A stretch of 64,000 nucleotides of DNA. Source: Osmia lignaria lignaria. Taxonomy: Eukaryota > Arthropoda > Insecta > Hymenoptera > Megachilidae. A program made the position numbers and the translations under genes. Positions within the stretch are counted from its first letter, which is position 1; the number at the start of each line of letters is the position of its first letter. Below the pieces are notes generated by a model that was given only the letters and a program-made list of their open reading frames with translations, was not told the DNA's origin and did no database searches. Below, in pieces: positions 55,801-62,216 of this stretch. The stretch is from the NCBI RefSeq assembly GCF_051020975.1, contig NC_135041.1, positions 12,226,256 through 12,290,255 on the forward strand, in the 5' to 3' direction.

Positions 55801-58800
55801 AATAAGGGGTGAGGAGAAGAGGGAGGTATTGGTAGAGCAGGAAAGAGAAGGGAGAATTAAGCGACTGGGTCGGAGGTGAGTCGTGGAAATAGTAGGGGCT
55901 GTGGTATCGAGGGGGGATCGAGGGGGATGAGGTGTAACGGTAGGGAGGGAGAGGAGAGGTAAAGTTGGAGGTGAGTCGTGTCGTTTGAATGGCGCGGTGG
56001 GGGTAGCGTGGACCAAGCCACTCTGGTAGGAGAACGAACCAATGGACTCTTGGTGGGGGATACGAGTGGACCAACTGGGTTCGCCAGCAACCCGCGGTTC
56101 ATTGACCGAGAAGTGCCGGGAGAGCCGAACGGTCGGCCGTATTCGACCCGCTGCTAAAACAGAATTTGTACCGGCACTTTATGCGTCTCATCTACGCGAC
56201 TCGCGAGAAACCGACTGAGATGGACGAACGGGACGGTAAACAGGCGGATGGACGACGGGTAGGGCGAAGAGGAGACCAAGAGAGAGATACAGGAAAGATT
56301 TTGCGATGCAGAGAGGAAGAGTCGAACCGCGAGGAAGTCGTGGCAAGAGACGGAGGGAGATTCTTGATTGGACCCAGAGAGGATGGAGAACGCCGGCTGC
56401 GGGAAACACAGGGTTGCAAGAATTTCGACGGACTCGGATGGGAAGAAGGGTGAAGCTGGATACGCTGACGAATTCTGACGATTCAATTAGCCGGAGTACG
56501 AACTTGCCGAGAACCGCGCTACCGTTTCCTGGTATCCCGATTCAATTTTAATCGTCGCGCAAACAACGTATGCCAAGGCACGCGGTCTACTCGTTAACCG
56601 CGCCAACGCTACCGTCGATCCAACGTAATTACTAACTTGGCATCGCGATCAAACGAGCGTCAACGTTCCTTAACTTACTTTCATTTGATTATTAATACGT
56701 TTGCCAGCGGTTTCTTTCCTCGAGGCGCGGCCCGCCACGACCACGCGTTCCAAGGAACAACAGCTAGAATAGATAGAAGCGTGAAATAATAGATCGAAGA
56801 CAGCAGCGCACCCTCGACACTACGAACTCTATTATCATCGGTCAAATCGTAAAAGCACAGAGGAGAGATACGTTTACTCGCGATAGACGTACAGGCTAAC
56901 ATGCTCTTGTCGCCGGTTCTGTATCCGTTCGGTACAGATTGGACGTGGAAACCGATCGATCGACGATAGACCATTAGATCGATGTTATCGTGGCTGGTCA
57001 ACATGGAAAGGCTGGACGTATCGTAACCGGCGATCGAGTTAGCCAGATCGGTTCAATGACTTATCTCATTCGGGCTACGCAACGATTCCCCGATGTTTCC
57101 TGATCGAAGCCACGAACGGCCACGATCGAAGAAGATGGCCGCTCGAGGAACGAAACGGAACGACGAAGGAACAACATTTACGAGAAAGGGATGAAGTGGC
57201 CGTGTAAGTAAGTCCTGTCGACTGCCGGTGACCACACGGCTGCACACACTTGTCGGGAAAGGAGATGCGCAACTCGGTGTAATGAACCTGGGAAACCGGT
57301 TGCATCCGCGTCTGTATATATACAGATCGGTTCGCTCTCTACTTACGTTGCATTACGCCGCCTGCTACTACCCGCGATCGAGCTATCGCACTGCCACGGA
57401 TCCTCCATCATCGACGGAGTCGAAAAGGATTCCCGTTGATAAACCATCGAGTCATTGGTATCTCGAAAGAACGAAATGGTTGGAAATTAAATTGCGATCA
57501 GGTATCTGAGAATATGATAGCCGGAAATACAATAGCTGTTTGTTCCCGTTGGATTTTCAAGAATTATTGTTATTTTTGGGAACAAAAACAGTTCCCGCCC
57601 AGGAAACACAACGCGCTTCGAATTTCAACAGTGTTTTCATCCCGCCGCGGATGCATCCATGCAACATTTATGCACCGAATACGGTTCCTGCATTTTCGAG
57701 GGAACCATTGAAAATGCAGTAATGCAACGGCGCATCCGACTCGTTCGCTAAATCTAGTTTATTCATATTCAATTACTCCAGCTACCTGCGTTCGCACGCT
57801 GAAAGTAAATTCGCCACAAATCCCTGGCAACGAGCAACGAGAAAATAACTATCGTCGAACGATCGCGAAAACGCGAACGGAACTCGTTCAACAGGCTTTC
57901 CACGATAAACTCATGGAAGATCCGAGTAAACGAATAAGATTAAACCGATCCTCTGAATGCTTCATCGACGATCGTTCATAACGTTCCATTACTACTCTTT
58001 CATCTAAAATTAACCCCTTACAATATCGATCTATAGAAGCTTCGAAATAATTTGATAAATCAAAGATATGAAAATTTGCGCCCCGGTACATTGTACCAAT
58101 CTCGGGTCAAAAGGGTTAAAAGTCGTTCTTTTTTTCTCTGGGTCCATTCTATCCCGTCGCGTGGCAAGAAATTCCTTGAATGAACCATGTTTCATTGTCA
58201 AGAAAAAAGAAGGCCGGGAATACTCGAGCTGACGTTGAAGGTAGTCTTAGGGGAGGAAAAAATGCTGGGATTCAATTACCGCGGGGTGAAACGGTGCAAG
58301 CGGAACTTCCGGTCGCCGGGATCTTCCGGCTTGGCGTAAATCGTTCCGGCATAAAAGGAAGGGTAAAGAAAGAGGGAGGTGGGGGTTGAAAAGTGAGGGG
58401 AAAGGTGAGCGACGAGGGGTAGAGTCGGAAGGGAAAGGAGCCAGAGGGGTTGAGAGGTTTAGCGCGAGAAGTAGCAGAGCTAGGATAGCAAAAGGGGCAA
58501 GGTAAGAGAGGGATGGGGGAGGTTGAAGAAAACACATAATAGGGTGGGGCGCTTTGCTGCCGCTTTTGAATCGATCCAACGCCGGCTACAGCTGAAGTCT
58601 CATCCCCCTGATTCGGTCAGCGGTTCTCAATCTCCATCTCCTTTTCTACCCCATTCCACCCTCTTTCGTTTCTCACAAGGAAACACCTACATTTTTATCT
58701 TCATTACTATTCGCAATTAACACATTACTCGCATTCGAACTATAAAGCCTATAAACAGAAATTAAGACCCGTGCGTCGCCGACCTTCCGGACGAATCTTT

Positions 58801-61800
58801 TGGTATCTATAGGGAAGCATAATGCGAGGAACGAGTCGACTGAAGCAAACATTTCTAAGTACCGCATGAAATTATCTAATTCAACGACAACCCTGATTAA
58901 TAACAGGGTTAATGGCATAGATCGAATTAATGAAAATGAAAAATTTAATCCTAATTCGTATCGAACATATACACATCTGGCAAACATGAATGAACGAGCA
59001 TCGAAGATACTCGTTAGCTTCGAATACACGTCTGGTTATTGATTCGGCATTGTCCAATCGCTGAGGACAAGCCAAACGATAAATCAAAATCGCGCTTTAC
59101 AACGTGCGCTCGTTATTAGCCGCGGGTAGTCGACAAGCAGAGAATCGCGTTTTGTCCAACATTCGTCGATTAACTCGCGAATGATTGACTAATTCCCTGT
59201 TGCCTCTATACGAACGGCTTCGATAATCAGCGATACCGATAAACAGTAAAATAGAGATTGAGCTAAAACGAAAACTAACGCGTATCGATTAATTTGTAAT
59301 AGAAAATATATCTATCTTTATACAAAGCAGCCTTGCAGGAGGCAACCTTGAGATGAATATTTACCGACGAACATGCTTTTTCCTTCTTCGAATACGTTGT
59401 AAGAATAATTACAATAAGTTAAGCTAGAAGAGGCGGTAAGTCTCGCGAGGGCGAGCTTCCAGCGAAATAATCGCCAGCTTAAATTGGACTAGGGAGCCCA
59501 GGCTGGAATCATTTATAATAAAGACTCACCGTTGTTGTTGCGCAGGATGGAACCAGGACTCGTTGCCTCGAGAGGGCTGCTGGGTTCTTCCGTGCTCGGC
59601 TCCCTCTTCACGCTGAAATGGAAACATCTATTATGTATTCAATCGAAGGTGAAGGGGGCGAAATCAGCCGAAAGTAGTCCAAGATCGACACGAAAAAGAG
59701 AGAGAGTGAGAGAGAGAGAGACTTCTCGAGCCAGGGTCGTTCGGTCCTCCGAATCGTTTTGTTCGCCGGATCCCTCCTTATCGTGTGCACCTCTGTTTGC
59801 GCGTAGCACAGGTCCTTTGACTACGGCCCTGACTCGATCCGTACAATCAGGGCTGACCCAGTTTTCAGTTCAATTTGCGCGGCTAACGCGCATTCGCCTT
59901 AAACCGGCCGAAAATGAAAATGAACAGCCGGAAAAACAGATCGTAGACGATCGTTACGACTTTTAATTGCACGATCCGTATAATAGCCTCGATGCTGAAG
60001 GATCTCCTCTGTGACTTTAGAGATTGAAAGAGATACCGAACTATGATGACGATCAAATTTCAATCTATTAAAACCTTCCAAATATAACATTCTAAAATTC
60101 TTTCCCGTCAGACTTAAATCTCAATCGTCTGAAGAAAATGTCCCATCGTTTTGCGGTATTAAAGGGAACCAGAAACTCGCGCGTTAACAAGTTCGAGACA
60201 CTGTTTTTTCACTGACCCAGAAAAGCCGACGACAGATCGTATTAAAAGTTTGTCACGGTCTCGTGATTTTCTCGTCGGAGACAATGGTACTGAAAGGACG
60301 TGATAAGAAATTATATGTCCAATTCTAATACGGTCAGCTGTCGCGTTCTGAAAAAGTCGCCCACGCGCTCGTCGCAAATCGACGGATCGGAAAATTCTTC
60401 TCGTAAATATTTTCCCATTGTCTTTAGGGCTCGTTCGACGGTAGACAGCGGAGAGTCCATCGATAACCGATGGATACCTAAGAAGATGGTGCAAGAATCG
60501 AGATCTTTCGTGTCTGAAAAGGAATCCGGTTCCTCTATGAATAGATATCCTATTTCGGAATCCGGGATACGTATAATCGTACAGCAACCAATATCGCGAC
60601 TACTTTCGATCGAAAAGTTGACAGAAAGTCATTCAAAACGCACTATTTGCGGTGCCGTCGATAGTTATTCAATTCGCGGGAATAGAACGAAATGGGTCAT
60701 CTGAAAATATCCTTGCCTAAAATTGTTTAATCAGAGCTACGGTTGAAATTCTACAAAGGTCCAACCTTTATATTGTATTATAAAGAATTCTCTTAGTAGA
60801 CGCGTAAAGGAAAAAGATGTTAATAACATCGTAAACACACTTGCCGGTTCACGCCGCGGGAGTGAAGTTTCATTTTGAAATAAGGATCGTGTGATGAGCG
60901 GGCGGAGATGGCACGGAAAGATATGGAAATGGATTTTCGTATAGCGGAAAAAATGAAAAAAGAAAGCTAGAAGTAGGTTAATGAATCAAAGAAGGCATCG
61001 CTGAAATGAATATCGTCACAGAAGGAAATTTCTACAGATAACAAATATGTACAGATGTTCGTGTCACCTGTACAGTAATTTTTATAAATCAAAGATGATG
61101 CTGAATACCGATGTCAATAACAAATGAGCTGTTAAAAATAGAAAATTTATGCAAATTAAGAACACGAAACACTAAAATGTTTTGCTTTATCCTTCGCGTT
61201 ATATCGCCGCATATACATGCGCATATTATTGCTGTTTACATGGAAAACAGAATAATAATAGGTAATGAACACCCTGTACATGCATATTACGTATAAAAAA
61301 ATAATGGATGGAACTGGCATGCACATTGATCCAGACTTAGGGAAACATTAACACATTCGGAACAACATATTGATTTCTATTTCGCTAACTATGCTGTAAA
61401 ATGAAGGGAGTGCGTAACTTTTATTCCGAAACTCGCTTACACGATCTCTCTTTCGTGCTATACATAATGCATTCAATTAAATTTCTTTATTCACGCACTG
61501 TAAATCACGAAGCAGGTTTAACACCAGCTAAGATTTTCCAGACATTTACATGCGAAAACAATGACAACAAACGACGGAACATTAATTAACTTTTCAATAA
61601 AAGAAACTCGAGGTAAGGAATGAATAAAAAATGTTATTACTTTTATAGAAATTCAAACACGAAGGATGTTCGAATTATTTGGTCATTCGCGACGTTTGAT
61701 CACTTGTATTTTTAAACTGCTTGAATAAAAAATAAAGCTGAACATTAGAGACCAGACGTGATGCTCTTAAAGTTTGAATTATTAAATGATACCTCTACAA

Positions 61801-62216
61801 TCGTATGGAGTTTTAAAAATACAGGCACCACAGAGAACCTCTTCGTCATTTATCATAAGAGGGTGCTTTCAGAAATCATTTACCTACACAAAAATACTGA
61901 ATCCAATGACATCCGCATATAACGTAAGAAACTGAATCATGGTCTGTTTGTACGCATAAGAATACTCTCCTTTCGAGACAACAGAGTGGACAAAAACACG
62001 CTGTGTGTCAAAGAAAACAATAAACCTGTAAAGTCCTTTGTGTATTCAATGAAAATAGTGTGAAGAAATTATTCACATTGCACCTATTGTAATGTTTATT
62101 GAATCAAATTTTTTGGATCCTTACCTGATGAAAGTCGAATCTGCCGCAGGACTGGAGGGTCTTGGCGAGGAACTTGCGTTGGATGCGGTATTGGTCTCCT
62201 CCACGTCCATCATCAT
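918..62216 (-). CDS. Eip78C: Nuclear receptor E78 (ecdysone-induced protein 78), whole gene span
   Basis: E78 is a nuclear, zinc-finger transcription factor of the NR1E group, related to E75 and vertebrate Rev-erb, and acts in the ecdysone response. Joining 62216-62125, 59612-59530, 9597-9473, 3567-3426, 2380-2007, 1828-1511 and 1310-918 gives 1527 nt, exactly 509 codons including stop. Starting instead from 50142-49860 gives 1635 nt (545 codons). In the distal form the DNA-binding domain starts at Cys79 and runs to about residue 157, followed by a Thr/Asn-rich hinge. The ligand-binding domain occupies roughly residues 220-508 and ends in the AF-2 helix LFAEIF. The second zinc finger (CLRDGKC, NRNRCQYCRFKKC) followed by SVRYGRVPKRSRE fits E78 better than E75. 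Every intron is GT-AG and all phases match. I saw no E78B-like start lacking the DNA-binding domain. Confidence 0.95.
1511..1828 (-). CDS. Eip78C: E78 exon: ligand-binding domain helices 3-6
   Basis: This 318-base, 106-codon exon is phase 0 at both ends. The acceptor is CTGATTAG and the donor GAG|GTAAAA. It opens with a Ser/Pro/Glu-rich linker (ASTSSQPASPEDPE). It continues through WLWQQFATRVTPSVQRVVEF into the nuclear-receptor signature FAKRVPGFCDLSQDDQLILI, which is helix 3 to helix 4 and carries the charge-clamp lysine region. VGFFEVWLSHIS then leads into the beta turn. It ends at RQQMELMYE, which joins PDFVSALMQF across a 200-base intron. A run of the frame past the donor to residues KDPRLLYNYY is intron read-through, not protein. 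Distal isoform residues 273-378. Confidence 0.96.
2007..2380 (-). CDS. Eip78C: E78 exon: end of DNA-binding domain, hinge with poly-Asn, start of ligand-binding domain
   Basis: The acceptor TTTCTTTCCAG precedes CTGTAAGATACGG. The first codon (Ser148) is split with the previous exon, giving MSRD-SVRYGRVPKRSRERGP, the C-terminal extension that contacts DNA in this family. The hinge has a Thr run (T169-T174), then SPGGG, eleven Asn (about 189-199) and a second run of four. The second half, VKQLAVYDVILQVSQAHHAHCGFTEES, is helix 1-2 of the ligand-binding domain. The exon ends ATA ATA CCG|GTGAGT in phase 0. The 374 bases equal two bases of a split codon plus 124 codons. The opposite strand shows a leucine run that is only the complement of the AAT/AAC tract. 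Confidence 0.95.
2221..2263 (-). repeat. AAT/AAC trinucleotide tract coding polyasparagine
   Basis: On the minus strand, mixed AAT and AAC codons give eleven consecutive Asn, followed by TTSQ and four more Asn just to the left. The synonymous codon mixing means it is not a pure microsatellite. Length polymorphism is still likely. Confidence 0.9.
2381..3425. other. E78 intron between second zinc finger and hinge exons
   Basis: AT-rich intron of about 1.05 kb. A-runs lie near 2415-2425 and 2585-2597. No open frame with recognisable content, no RNA gene and no inverted-repeat element was seen. Confidence 0.8.
3426..3567 (-). CDS. Eip78C: E78 exon: second zinc finger
   Basis: The exon begins with GGT TTC TTC directly after a polypyrimidine acceptor (twelve T then CAG), completing the P-box CEGCK-G. 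It encodes GFFRRSIQKQIEYRCLRDGK, then CLVIRLNRNRCQYCRFKKCLAVGMSRD, carrying all four second-finger cysteines and the D-box CLRDGKC. It leaves one base (T) before donor GTAAGT; that base joins CT of the next exon to make Ser. The sequence IQKQIEYRCLRDGKC matches E78, whereas E75 has IQQKIQYRPC at this position. It forms residues 101-147 of the distal isoform. Confidence 0.97.
3568..9472. other. E78 intron between the two zinc-finger exons
   Basis: This 5.9 kb intron splits the DNA-binding domain at the family-typical site after CEGCK. Apart from a 67-bp tandem duplication at 7210-7342 I found only AT-rich sequence, scattered GA-rich stretches and a piggyBac-like solo end (GTGAACGTGTTAA, 9367-9379). 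The longest open frame (8065-8544, plus) and its antisense partners show basic, compositionally random sequence with no domain, so I do not call a gene. I looked for, and did not find, a start for a form lacking the DNA-binding domain like Drosophila E78B. Confidence 0.7.
7210..7342. repeat. 67-bp tandem duplication
   Basis: Copy one runs 7210-7276 and copy two 7277-7342. They are nearly identical, with two substitutions near the middle (GATTAAT versus AATCAAT). The unit is AT-rich and begins TTCATATTTTCTCACC. Confidence 0.95.
9473..9597 (-). CDS. Eip78C: E78 exon: first zinc finger, shared by both isoforms
   Basis: The acceptor GTTTTCCAG precedes AACAACACTACG. The first two bases (AA) complete a Glu codon with the G left by either upstream first exon. 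The translation QHYAAADSNSSTPAKSFVAC leads into CRVCGDKASGYHYGVTSCEGCK, a complete first zinc finger with four cysteines and the P-box EGCK. The donor AAA|GTGAGT follows in phase 0 and joins GFFRRS. The exon is 125 bases. CRVCGDKASGYHYGVTSCEG is close to the E78/E75/Rev-erb group. The Ala/Ser/Asn-rich start is the end of the A/B region. Confidence 0.97.
10458..10676. mobile_element. Candidate 219-bp MITE with CAGGGTGTCC-type end
   Basis: The right end reads, inward on the minus strand, CAGGGTGTCCGTAAAGG; the left end reads CAGTGTCCTAGTA on the plus strand. Both are flanked by TA. The left end is shorter by two bases, so pairing is imperfect. It shares the terminal motif with the element at 41146-41508. 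No open reading frame is seen inside. Confidence 0.45.
13713..13892. mobile_element. 180-bp TTAA-flanked MITE, piggyBac-like
   Basis: The element is flanked on both sides by TTAA (13709-13712 and 13893-13896), the target duplication of piggyBac-type elements. Its ends are inverted repeats: TACGTTGAACGCCACGGTGA on the left and CACGTTGAACGCAATGGAGA on the right read inward, matching at 15 of 20 positions. The interior is AT-rich, with one small plus-strand frame that looks accidental. It is non-autonomous. Confidence 0.75.
16954..16983. repeat. GA-rich microsatellite
   Basis: A near-continuous GA dinucleotide run interrupted by AA in the E78 intron. Confidence 0.9.
18220..18259. repeat. Hairpin with 11-bp perfect stem
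   Basis: GATGTAACACG (18220-18230) pairs perfectly with CGTGTTACATC (18249-18259) around an 18-base loop that itself contains GCGTTAC. The GATGTAAC motif also occurs just upstream at 18208-18215. Function is unknown. Confidence 0.6.
20691..21120. repeat. Tandem duplication of a ~214-bp unit
   Basis: Copy one is about 20691-20904 and copy two about 20905-21120, offset 214 bases. Shared blocks include GATAATAAACACG, ACCCATGAAAT, GAAAGGGGATGAATGAATG and CAATAATTTATCCAATTTGAT. The copies differ by scattered substitutions and small indels, so the duplication is not recent. No coding content. Confidence 0.9.
28099..28231. repeat. Dispersed direct repeat, copy 1
   Basis: GTGACTTTGAAAGTTAGATT and the following ~130 bases recur at 28396 with scattered differences. 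Both copies contain ATACAGTGTC and TTTCAAGTTGGA. Confidence 0.85.
28396..28523. repeat. Dispersed direct repeat, copy 2
   Basis: Second copy of the 28099 repeat, offset 297 bases, same orientation, with an 11-13 base deletion towards its right end. The ATACAGTGTC motif is weakly similar to the left end of the element at 10458, so this may be a decayed mobile element. Confidence 0.85.
32741..32753. promoter_or_regulatory. Overlapping CRE (TGACGTCA) and E-box (TCACGTGA)
   Basis: TGACGTCACGTGA contains a perfect CREB/ATF palindrome (32741-32748) sharing three bases with a perfect USF/TFE-type E-box palindrome (32746-32753). It sits in a locally GC-rich stretch of the intron. It is a sequence match only. 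Confidence 0.4.
35166..35290. repeat. Polypurine tract
   Basis: About 120 bases are almost entirely G and A on the plus strand, with a long A run near 35189-35198 and a GA run at the end. The open frame through it is low-complexity Lys/Glu. Confidence 0.85.
36616..36794. mobile_element. 179-bp TTAA-flanked MITE with CTAGAA ends, piggyBac-like
   Basis: TTAA flanks both sides (36612-36615 and 36795-36798). Read inward, the ends are TGCTAGAACTACCGA and CACTAGAAATGATTGA, sharing the CTAGAA core characteristic of piggyBac-type termini. Inside is a 12-bp perfect inverted repeat, AGATAAAGAATG (36681-36692) with CATTCTTTATCT (36708-36719), around a 15-base loop. No transposase is encoded. Confidence 0.7.
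36799..41145. other. Giant E78 intron, 37-41 kb segment
   Basis: Apart from the element at 37.3 kb I see no supported feature. The frame pair at 38.4-39.2 kb lies in GC-richer DNA and overlaps on both strands without recognisable content. Confidence 0.55.
37286..37490. mobile_element. Probable decayed TTAA-type MITE
   Basis: The left end follows TTAA (37282-37285) with CCCGTTGACTGTCA, similar to the CACGTTGAACGC ends at 13713. A perfect 14-bp subterminal inverted repeat, ACAGTTTGGAAACA (37312-37325) with TGTTTCCAAACTGT (37446-37459), brackets AT-rich DNA. The right terminus is degenerate, so the right boundary is approximate. Confidence 0.5.
41146..41508. mobile_element. 363-bp MITE with CAGGGTGT terminal inverted repeats
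   Basis: The left end CAGGGTGTCTCTGTAAT and the right end read inward CAGGGTGTTCCGTAAT match over about 16 bases with one gap. Both are flanked by TA (41144-41145, 41509-41510), which suggests a TA target duplication as in the Tc1/mariner group, although TA is also easily met by chance. The interior is AT-rich and has no transposase. Confidence 0.7.
41511..49859. other. Giant E78 intron, 41.5-49.9 kb segment
   Basis: No supported gene. It contains a polypurine stretch at about 41705-41785, a T run at 43617-43630 and a T/C-rich tract at 46276-46321. Open frames of 137-186 codons at 44.1-44.7 and 45.3-45.75 kb are Arg/Thr-rich, overlapped by antisense frames, and have no recognisable domain. 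Confidence 0.6.
49860..50142 (-). CDS. Eip78C: E78 proximal alternative first coding exon
   Basis: An ATG in strong context (ACAATGG, A at -3 and G at +4) opens 94 codons plus one base. The exon is a Ser/Pro/Gly-rich A/B region starting MDVFKIDQSLSAGLG, with an acidic-hydrophobic segment EFNLSFFDGPEEN that could be an activation function. It ends GIVIKQ before G|GTTTGT. The remaining G joins AA of the 9473-9597 exon as Glu, in the same phase as the distal route. An in-frame TAA lies upstream with no earlier in-frame ATG between. The donor GTTTGT is weaker than every other donor in the gene. This gives a 544-residue protein with intact DNA-binding and ligand-binding domains. Confidence 0.85.
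50143..50508 (-). promoter_or_regulatory. Predicted leader of the proximal E78 transcript with three uORFs
   Basis: If transcription starts at the initiator at 50508, the leader is 366 bases and contains three out-of-frame ATGs: 50309 (14 codons to TGA), 50254 (20 codons to TGA) and 50201 (30 codons, ending at 50112 inside the receptor frame). All three codon counts include the stop. The leader could instead be spliced; no strong acceptor lies near the receptor ATG. Confidence 0.4.
50505..50540 (-). promoter_or_regulatory. Candidate core promoter of proximal E78 exon
   Basis: On the minus strand TCAGTC (50510-50505) matches the arthropod initiator TCAGTY. A TATA variant, CATAAAG, starts at 50537, 29 bases upstream of the initiator A at 50508, which is the expected spacing. 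It lies 366 bases from the receptor ATG. Confidence 0.4.
50809..50821. promoter_or_regulatory. Ecdysone-response-element-like IR-1
   Basis: AGGTCACTGGCCC is an inverted repeat of nuclear-receptor half-sites with one-base spacing. The left half-site is perfect and the right half (TGGCCC for TGACCT) has two mismatches. It is about 300 bases upstream of the predicted proximal initiator. Confidence 0.35.
51674..51702. repeat. TTC-rich simple repeat
   Basis: An imperfect CTT/TTC run interrupted by short T runs. Confidence 0.85.
52780..52816. repeat. CT dinucleotide microsatellite
   Basis: About 18 uninterrupted CT units within a 300-base pyrimidine-rich stretch (roughly 52540-52835). Confidence 0.95.
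55475..55503. repeat. CT dinucleotide microsatellite
   Basis: A CT run broken once by TTT, at the end of a CT-rich block just before the palindromic splice-donor motif at 55532. Confidence 0.9.
55532..55548. other. Palindrome carrying a splice donor on each strand
   Basis: CTTACCTGTGAGGTAAG reads GAG|GTAAG on the plus strand (with T following, a near-perfect donor GTAAGT) and CAG|GTAAG on the minus strand. It could end an untranslated exon in either direction. No matching transcript can be shown from sequence. Confidence 0.35.
55707..55760. repeat. GGA/GGT trinucleotide repeat
   Basis: About twelve GGA units followed by GTG/GAG units. It lies inside a ~300-base purine-rich tract. Read on the minus strand it gives proline- or serine-rich frames, which are artefacts of the repeat. 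Confidence 0.95.
58353..58532. repeat. Purine-rich tract
   Basis: About 180 bases dominated by G and A on the plus strand with repeated runs of three to five G. The complementary long frame is not a gene. Confidence 0.8.
59530..59612 (-). CDS. Eip78C: E78 distal isoform exon 2
   Basis: An 83-base exon between acceptor TTTCCATTTCAG and donor G|GTGAGT. The first base, C, completes an AGC Ser codon with AG from exon 1. It then encodes VKREPSTEEPSSPLEATSPG and SILRNNN, and leaves a G that forms Glu with AA of the first-zinc-finger exon. The composition (Ser, Pro, Glu) is typical of an A/B region, and VKRE fits a SUMO-acceptor pattern. Phase agreement on both sides is the main support, as this part of the protein is poorly conserved. 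Confidence 0.88.
59613..62124. other. E78 intron 1 (distal isoform)
   Basis: A 2.5 kb intron. A GA-rich microsatellite lies at 59696-59721 next to the exon 2 acceptor, and a possible weak CAGGGTGT-type element at 61052-61276. Otherwise AT-rich with no supported gene. Confidence 0.7.
61052..61276. mobile_element. Possible CAGGGTGT-type MITE
   Basis: The right end read inward is CAGGGTGTTC and the left is CAGATGTTCG, both flanked by TA. Only about eight of ten bases match, so the left end may be chance. Length would be 225 bp, close to the 219-bp element at 10458. Confidence 0.3.
62125..62216 (-). CDS. Eip78C: E78 distal first coding exon
   Basis: It opens with three consecutive ATG codons (first A at 62216) directly preceded by an in-frame TGA (62219-62217), which fixes the N-terminus. 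The third ATG has the better context (A at -3, G at +4). The exon codes MMMDVEETNTASNASSSPRP and SSPAADSTFI, then leaves AG before donor GTAAGG. AG plus C of exon 2 gives Ser, reading SVKREPS. The 5' side is GC-rich up to about 62560 and probably holds the leader and promoter. No strongly conserved domain is expected in this A/B region, so confidence rests on start, donor and phase. Confidence 0.85.

Larger units (their letters stand above)
50822..59529. other. E78 intron between proximal first exon and distal exon 2
   Basis: No protein gene is supported. The region is richer in GC and in simple repeats than the rest of the intron: TTC repeats at 51674-51702, CT repeats at 52780-52816 and 55475-55497, and a long plus-strand purine tract at about 55650-55965. 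Long frames here (for example 51399-52016 plus) are Ser/Leu/Arg low-complexity translations of these repeats. A CT-rich, TCGC-rich block at 55.27-55.55 kb looks like a leader or promoter region (see findings). Confidence 0.6.

Noticed and set aside
55574..56102. Proline-, serine- and threonine-rich minus-strand frames
   Set aside because: They are translations of the GGA/purine tract in all three frames at once, so none is likely to be coding.
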